From Allodiplogaster sudhausi (Eukaryota; Nematoda; Chromadorea; Rhabditida; Diplogasteridae), in NCBI GenBank assembly GCA_945643635.1, contig CALZFC010000268.1, positions 2,211,001-2,275,000 of the forward strand: a DNA stretch of 64,000 bases, written 5' to 3'. This document shows positions 57,479 through 64,000 of this stretch, one piece after another. The position numbers and the translations under genes are program-made. Each line of letters opens with the position of its first letter. Within the stretch, counting starts at the first letter, position 1. Under the pieces are notes generated by a model. That model searched no databases. It was not told the origin of the DNA and worked only from the letters and a program-made list of their open reading frames with translations.

Positions 57479-59392
57479 ACTTTTACCTAACACAAGGATC
57501 AGAGAGAATGTGATTTTGAGAAAAGTGATTAAAACAATCTGACGTTCGTGAAAACAAGCAGAAGAACAGACCAAAAATAAAAATCATATTTTCTCTAGAA
57601 TGTGGAATTTGTCTACAACGGAACGCGTGGAAATCCCAGCGATGCATGCCAGCACGGATTTGTTCATGCAGTGCATCTCAGCCTGGAACTTGCAACTTAT
57701 TCTGGTAACTGTCTGTGGCCCGTGGGTAGTTCGTGTATCACAATATCATTATGAGCATAAAATCTGTATGTGATGTGTACAATTTCTTTTGCTGAAAAGC
57801 GATTAATGAATTACAATCTTTCGGAATGAGTATGCAGTAGTCAGGAAAGTTCATATACTCTTATGCCCATTCAATTCCTTGCAGTTGCGTGCTACTTTGG
57901 GGCGAGACACGAAGCGAATCCGAATGCGACGCTGTTGACCGCAGTCGAAGCAAGAAACACTATATTCGTCATGGAGGAAATCAAGAAACTCAACTTTCAT
58001 TGGTCCGTAACCGAGGAACTTTATACGGTCTTGGTATGAACAAAGTCTGTGTTCCACAACTTTGGATTGAAACAGACTTTTAAGGTTCTTGAATGGAATT
58101 CGTGTCGGTGAAATCAACGTTTTCTGACGTTCGTTTGAAAGGAGTGGAATGGGCGAAAGCCCGTCAGCTGGCTTACAATGTCTGGCTCGACAAAGGAAAG
58201 CTCGTGGCTTATGTGGCGACTGAAAGGCGCCCTATCTGTTGCATGCGTCTACCCTCCAAATCTTCAACCGCTCCTTCCCCTCAAACTTCTTCCTATCCAC
58301 TGTTTCCCCTCATCAACAGCGGCCGTTATGACGTCACAATCAAGGGACGCGAGTACACGAATGTTCCCTATTACGTTTATTGGAAGAGATTCACGAAATG
58401 GACTGAAAGTTCGATCTGCCCAGATGGCCTCAGACATGCCATTATCCCCTCAAAGATGATCTGCGTTTGTTTGTAGAATGAGAAAAATTTAATTACATAC
58501 ATGATTGCCCTCAATGAATAAAATAACCTTTCATTTATTCAGGAGTTCGACTCAATCGCTTATTGCTGGGTATCGATCGGCTTCGTTGGCAGTCCGACTC
58601 TTGCGCCTGGTGAGGACCCGAACAACGTGACAATCAAGCGAAACCGCCTCCAGTGGATGCTCGATGGAGAAGGAGTTGGCGCGATTCCAGATGAGCTTTG
58701 GAAGGACGCGAATGAGCCGAGGGATGGTTGGGAGAAACTTCCAAATTCGTTTGTGAGATATTCGGCCGACGGCGTGTATAGCGACAGTAGTCCGCGTCAG
58801 CATCCCTGCTGCATGGATCTCTCCCCGTCCACAACAACGACCACAGCTCCAACAGCCTCATCCAGCTTCTCAGGTCGACAATTGGCGGTAGCGCGCGCAC
58901 CACGCTGACGCTATATGGGTTTCGGCTTGGGCACTTAGAATGGCGTTTCTCCGGTTTACCTAAAAATCAAACCCCCAGGGTATCGTAAGATTTTGCTCCG
59001 TGGACCCTAAGTTGAACTCAAGGGGTTAAGTGTCGAGTTGAGTACAATAAGCTATCGATTGGGCCTGTACGACTCTGGGGGCCGAGTTTCGCTAAAAGTT
59101 CACTTTCTTATAGGGATAAGTGAACTAAACGGGCCTCCTAGCACGCTTTGAGCACCCCAAATACCCAGTTAAATTTGCATAAATTTGCATATATTGGGAC
59201 CCTTAGTTAAACTCTAAATTTGGAGACCCAAATTCACAGAAATTTGCATATTTCGGGGACCATTAGGTGACAGTTTTGAGAATATAATTGAGACCCTAAT
59301 TTGCATAAAGTTGCACATTTTCACCCCTACTAAGGGAAAAAAATTGCGAACATTTATTCATGCATTTTTCAAAGTCTAATAAAAGTAGGAAA

Positions 59393-59611
59393 ACCCTTGT
59401 TTCCCCTGCTTTCCGGGAGATCAGAAGGGATCATTTCTTCGCATTCACCTCGCGAACATAAATGCCGTCAATTTGGCTTCCGGCCCGAGATCGAATAAAA
59501 GTAGAGAAATCACCAGTAGTTTGTTGTCGGTTTTGCTCGCGAATTCTTAGCACTACTTGTGGTTTCTCAAGTCTTATTCGATCCCCCTGAAAGCAGGGAA
59601 ACAGGGGTAAG
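59393..59611. repeat. Fold-back repeat in copy D intron
   Basis: CTTGTTTCCCCTGCTTTC (left) pairs with GAAAGCAGGGAAACAGGGG (right). A second nested pair, GATCGAATAAAAGTAGAGAA with TTTCTCAAGTCTTATTCGATC, lies inside. A small MITE-like palindromic insertion is likely, but no target duplication was identified. Confidence 0.55.
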
Positions 59612-59809
59612 ATTTGGCTTTTGGTTACATTGAAAATGAGGGATCATCGGGACATGACTGTGGCTCGAGTGGGTTTGCAGCAAAGAGCCAGAGGAAATTA
59701 ACATCTTAAAGAGTAACTATTACTGTTTGAAAAGCGATGAATTAAAATGGATTACGAGTGATTAAAGGTGTTTTTATTCGAATTTTCAAATCCCTATCAA
59801 TAGTTGCAG

Positions 59810-59892
59810 AATCCGCTCCAGCTGAGTCCGCTCCTACTGAATCCGCTCCAAATGAATCCGCTCCAACTGAATCCGCTGCAACTGAATCTTCG
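59810..59892 (+). repeat. Coding minisatellite encoding ESAPx units
   Basis: Five imperfect 15-bp repeats (GAATCCGCTCCAACT-type) encode ESAPA, ESAPT, ESAPN, ESAPT, ESAAT in the stalk exon of copy D. Confidence 0.8.
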
Positions 59893-61165
59893 AGAATTAC
59901 AAGCGATTTGACCGGCTGGATTAATCTGGTTAGATATTTATAATATTCAGTCAGAAATGAATCACAGGTAGCTCTAGTTTTCTATTGCTTACAGTAAAGG
60001 AGCACTTCACTCTGAAAAATTTATATGTGGCTTTATGACTGTGGATCTATTCGCTTCCGTCTAAAACATAAATCTTGAAAGTTTGAACCATTTTTGACCA
60101 CTAGCTACAATGTAAAGAATGGCTCGGCTAAAGCTTTTCTATTGTTGTTAGCCACCCTACTATTTCACACGCTCTCTAACCAACAGAATTCCCAAAATTT
60201 TGAGGGCGCGCGTTCAAAATGGTTCTATTGAACTACTCTAGAGTCGTGGCTGGTTCCTTTAAGTTATCGCTTAAGAAGCCGTCAAGTAAGGCCTTTAAAT
60301 AGTTGAAAGCTAATTAAATGAAAATGGAGCTTCATTGGATACTAAAAGAACAGTTAATATTCACATCCCTTTAATCCATAAGGACGAAGGTCTTTGAATT
60401 ATAACAATCTATCAAAAATAGAAAACGGACTGATCTTTGCCACGCTGGTTTTCGGAATAATTGCTATGCATTTAAATAATTCAAGGTTAGTTAAATGATC
60501 TTTCAATTCGAGGCAATTGTGCATGCAAAGCTTGAGCTCTAATTATGATTTATTTTTCTTATCTTAAAAGACATCTTCAGGGAATCTGGATCGCTGCTCC
60601 CTCCGTCATCCTTGCAATTCTCCTTTCGCTGGCTGCCATCACCCTTCTAGTCTGCGCAATCGTCGAGGAACTCAGACGATAATGCTCGTTATCGTAAAAT
60701 GACTTCAGACACTAACACCCATTACTGTGATCAACCTGAGCATAAAGGATTCTCTGTTTGAGGCAGTGTTACATGGTTTTGATGCTTCAAAACTAAAGCA
60801 GGAAAAAATGAAGTTTGATAAAGGGCACAACATTAGAAGAAGCAGCATCGGTCCAATTTGTAACACATTAAGAAAATTGAAGTATGAATTACAATTTAAT
60901 TTTAATGTAAATTAAATTTTAAACGTGAATTTGAATTTCCAAAGCTTGAAAATCATCATTTTGGCTCGAGCACTTCACCAATGAACATTTGAGACGCAAG
61001 TGTGTTTTATTTTCAATTTAAATTGACACGCTGGTTTATGGAATGATTATTTTTGTTTTTATTTAATTCAAAGCTAGTTAAACGATGGTTCTATTCGAGG
61101 CAATTTGTATGCAAAGCGTGAGCTCAAATTGTGATATATTTTTATGGTTATAGCATGTCTTCAAG

Positions 61166-61269
61166 CAATCTTTATCGCTGCGCTCCTCTTTTTCCTCACT
61201 CTTGCTATGACCGACATTTTAGTCTGCGCCCTCGTCAAGAATATCAGACGATCATTACAATTAAAGTAA
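61166..61269 (+). pseudogene. Second, diverged transmembrane tail exon downstream of copy D
   Basis: After TCTTCAAG the frame IFIAALLFFLTLAMTDILVC then ALVKNIRR runs to TAA, matching the tail exon at 60581 in length and pattern. It lies 480 bp downstream, and the two are embedded in similar flanks (TTCAAAGCTAGTTAAA..., GACACGCTGGTTTATGGAATG). It could be an alternative last exon of copy D or a duplicate remnant. Confidence 0.5.
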
Positions 61270-61754
61270 ATTAAATTTAAACACTAATCCACTTTAACGT
61301 ATCATGAGATATAAATACAAGATGGAGGATAAATGCAATTTGAAATCCTGACCCCCCGGGTCACTAATGATCTAATTGGACAAGCCTATTTTTTTACTAG
61401 ACTCCACTTGATTCCTGAGATTCAATTATTATGCCAAAAAGAGAAGGTTCAGGTTAATCGTGGAAGGTCTTTTCGTGGTCAAGGCTCATTTAAGTCGGCA
61501 TGTTCGTTTATGATTGCAAATCTATGGAAAAAGAAAATTGGGCAAATACACGAAAAGTTTAACTGAAACTGAAGAAAACTTCAAAGCTTCAAGCCTCTAA
61601 CACCATCGCAAACGCTTCATTTCTTTTATGACTGGTGAATCATCTACCCTCTCTTTCCCCCCTATTTGTGGAAAACTTTTCCTTGAAGGACCCGAAGATG
61701 TTTTGACTTCTTCTCCATTCCTTTCTGTCTTTCTTTCAAGTTCGAGCAATCGGA

Positions 61755-62100
61755 GCCTCTCACTTTCATTTTCTCACTCTCTTCGCTCTCTTCTCTCTCC
61801 CTCTTTCTTTCTCTTTCTCTCTCTCTCCCTTCTCTCTCTGTCTCTGTCTCTCTCTCTCTCGCTCTCTCTCCCATTCCTTGCCCTTCTAATACTTCTCTAA
61901 TCGTGCCTCGTGTTGCAAATCCGTCAAAGCATGAAGGGGGGCATGACCTTTGATGACTGCAAGTCACTACTGACACCCGACGATTAGAGGGGGTTGGCAG
62001 AAGAGAATGAGAGAGAGAGAGAGCAAAAGAAAAGAAGAAAGGGGCCAAACATTGAGATCAATTGAGAGCGAGGAGGGTTAGATAGACACAGCTAGTGAGA

Positions 62101-62183
<83 letters not shown>

Positions 62184-62515
62184 AACGGATGAGAGAAAGA
62201 GTGAGCAGAGAAAGCAAAGAATGAAGTTGCCCGATCACTCTCGGCGACCTCGGGCCGAGTCAGAGAGTCATGCCGAGCATGACCGGCGAGTTGGGCAAGG
62301 CAATAAAAGAAGTGAACGTTTCGAGATGCCAGCCAAAGAAAGTGGAGTGAGAGAGAGACAGAGAGAGAAAGAGAGAGAAAGAGAAAAGTGACATAATCAG
62401 AGAGAGAGAGAGAGAAAGAGAGAAGTGATATAATCAGAGAGAGAGAGAATGAGAGAGAGAGAAAGAGAGAAAGAGAATGATAAAATAGAGGAGAATGAAA
62501 GAGAAAGAGAAGGGG
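61755..62515. repeat. TC then GA tracts of the third duplicated flank
   Basis: TC-rich at about 61755-61880, GA-rich at about 61995-62040, 62100-62180 and 62350-62510. It repeats the arrangement at 38.2-38.9 kb, including CTCGGCGACCTCGGGCCGAG between the GA blocks. Confidence 0.8.
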
Positions 62516-63349
62516 GAGTGATGTTGTGGAAACTGTTACAGTGTTCGTTCAGGCTTAATTCTTGTAGCAAAACAAGAAAATTTTTCCCGATGACTGCCAG
62601 TCTTGGCAAAACAGGGCATCAGTTGTCTATCTGATGGCAAGTTTGTAATTCTTTGAAGACAAGAACTTTTATCGAATTATAATTTTTTTATGTAATGAAG
62701 CCAACTTGGTGCACCTTTCGCAATGCTTCCTGTTTTTTCTTCTCCTGAAACTTTCCTATTTTGAGAATCATGACGGTGCGCATACTCTGTAAGCTCCCGC
62801 AAAATATAGTTCTAAATGTCTTGGATGGAAACCCAAACATCTTTTAGCTGCTCGTTCCTGACTCGCCAGCTTTTCTTCAGTAATCAAGCCATTCCGAAGT
62901 CCGGGTCGAGTCGGCTCCAACAAACTTACGAAAACGTGATTTTGCCAAAAAAGACTACATCAAATAAGAAAAGTGCAAAAGAACTATTTTTCATTCGATA
63001 GCCCTAACAAGTGGATTCGTTCATATTTAGGCAAGACGTGCAAAGTTCGAGGAAACGAGAACAACGAGACAAAAAAGGATTGCGAAACATGAAAAGTCCT
63101 ATAACAGTAATCATGCACTTTGTATTAAAAATCTTCCAGAATCTTCTCTGTCCCCTTACATTTATACCTTCCCTTCAGTCTCCAGCATCATTCTTCCCTT
63201 CTTCCCTCCCGTCGACCAGCCGGCTCTTGGTTAGCCCCGCCCTCTTTTATTACATGAAGAAAATATCATCCACCTTTTTTGTAACTTTGTAACAAAGAAT
63301 TTTTGAGGTATTTTCGAATGCCTCTGATTACAGGCTTGATTGACGCAGA

Positions 63350-63505
63350 ATGAAGTTCAAGAATCCATTCGTCGCCTGTTTCTCTCTCGCTGTTGTTATC
63401 TTTGGTTAGAAGAACTTCTATCTATATTAAATAATTAAATTGATATTTAAAATGTCTTCTTCAGCAACGCAAATTGGCGGAGCTCTGTCGATGGACTACG
63501 ATTAT
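63350..63505 (+). pseudogene. Anchored family, copy E: exons 1-2 cut by an inversion junction
   Basis: Exon 1 63350-63404 (MKFKNPFVACFSLAVVIF) and the start of exon 2 from 63465 (TQIGGALSMDYDY) match copies B and C. The sequence then switches at about 63500-63510 to the reverse complement of a D-type exon 5. Confidence 0.75.
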
Positions 63506-63915
63506 AGAAGAGGGGATACTGTGGATAGGAAGGAGTTGCAGGGGGGGGGGGGAAGCGGCTGAGGAATTGGAGGGCAGACGCATGCAGCAGGCAGGTCCAA
63601 TATTCTCATCAGTCGCCGCATATGCCACGAGACTTCCGTTGCGGAGGAGCCAGACATTGTAAGCCAGCTGACGGACTATGCCCCATTCCACTCCGTTCAG
63701 TTTGGCGTTAGAAACTTTTACTTTATCGATAGGCTGTCCATTCAAATACCTTAAAAGAGTTTCACTTTCTCACTTACAGCTTACAATCAGACTCATCTCT
63801 TCTGATACGAACCAATAAAAGTCAAGCCCCATGATCTCCTTCACGATATCGTCAGAATCGGTAATCAGTGCCGCATTTGGATTCGCTTTGTGTCTCGCTG
63901 AGACATAGCATCCAT
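63505..63915 (-). pseudogene. Anchored family, copy D2 (inverted, exons 4-5, truncated)
   Basis: Minus-strand exon 4 is 63915-63813 (GCYVSARHKANPNAALITD ... GLDFYW) and exon 5 starts at 63749 (YLNGQPIDKVKVSN, NGVEWGIVRQLAYNVWL, CCMRLPSNSSAAS). After a 12-C run (12 G on the plus strand at 63541-63552) the frame slips by one into TPSYPQYPLFYN and then ends at the junction with copy E. Earlier exons lie beyond the window end. Confidence 0.65.
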
Positions 63916-64000
63916 CTGCAAGGAACTGAATGGGCAAAATTGCGCTCAAAAACCTTCAAATTTCATTTTCATATGTAGAAGAGTTAACATTGTGATCGGG

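Larger units (their letters stand above)
57599..60682 (+). pseudogene. Anchored family, copy D: transmembrane form, 5'-truncated and frameshifted
   Basis: Exons 57599-57704, 57885-58002, about 58085-58464, 58543-58873, 59810-59928, 60581-60682 (TAA) with family phases (1,2,0,1,0). Motifs: CQHGFVHAVHLSLELATYS, CYFGARHEANPNATLLT, LAYNVWL, CCMRLPSKSS, GRYDVTIKGREYTNVPYY, ICPDGLRHAI, FVGSPTLAPGEDPNNVTIK and HPCCMDLSPS, then a Thr/Ser stalk extended by five ESAPx units, a helix (WIAAPSVILAILLSLAAITL) and a basic tail VEELRR. Exons 1-2 are absent: intron 2 joins directly to a copy of the 43.7-kb segment at about 57088. Exon 5 has one extra T near 58120 compared with inverted copy D2. The form suggests a type I membrane protein of unknown function. 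Confidence 0.65.

Overview
The window is nuclear DNA of a nematode. The evidence is a cuticle-collagen gene with the nematode N-terminal domain, a cuticlin-type ZP-domain gene, two tandem chemoreceptor genes of the Sra/Sre type, many short introns ending in TTTCAG-like acceptors, and possible spliced-leader acceptors just before start codons. I cannot name the species. No rRNA, CRISPR array, operon of bacterial type or viral gene was recognised.

Layout. 0.9-3.7 kb and 13.4-16.4 kb: two paralogous nine-exon 7TM chemoreceptor genes (+), both open throughout. 4.6-7.3 kb: copy A of a multi-exon secreted or membrane-anchored protein family (broken). 8.8-10.5 kb: an intact Gly/Cys-rich secreted protein (+). 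18.6-20.2 kb: cuticle collagen (+) with one frame break. 20.6-22.9 kb: a decayed short-chain dehydrogenase (-). 24.6-33.5 kb: a 19-exon ZP-domain transmembrane protein (-, about 869 aa) whose introns are full of GA/TC repeats. 33.5-39.7 kb: a gene-poor stretch of GA/TC tracts of alternating polarity. 39.7-64 kb: a rearranged cluster of the same anchored-protein family as copy A (copies B, C, D, E, an inverted D2, a locus G, a related gene F, and loose exons on both strands), interrupted by non-autonomous DNA transposons.

The anchored family is the most novel content. Members share a 55-nt signal-peptide exon, conserved splice phases and a CCM motif followed by a Thr-rich stalk. They then end in one of two kinds of tail exon: a short hydrophobic GPI-signal-like end, or a transmembrane helix plus basic tail. 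I recognise no known domain. Nearly every copy carries at least one lesion (nonsense, 10-nt, 19-nt and 22-nt indels, or single-base homopolymer slips), and exons have been copied, inverted and fused. The cluster is either a decaying, recombining array or partly a product of assembly errors.

Four mobile elements could be delimited to the base by comparing them with empty paralogous sites: two hAT-like elements (8-bp target duplications), one long fold-back element flanked by TA, and one MITE with a 6-bp duplication. Functionally, the intact genes point to surface biology: cuticle or extracellular matrix (collagen, ZP protein, Gly/Cys-rich protein) and chemosensation.
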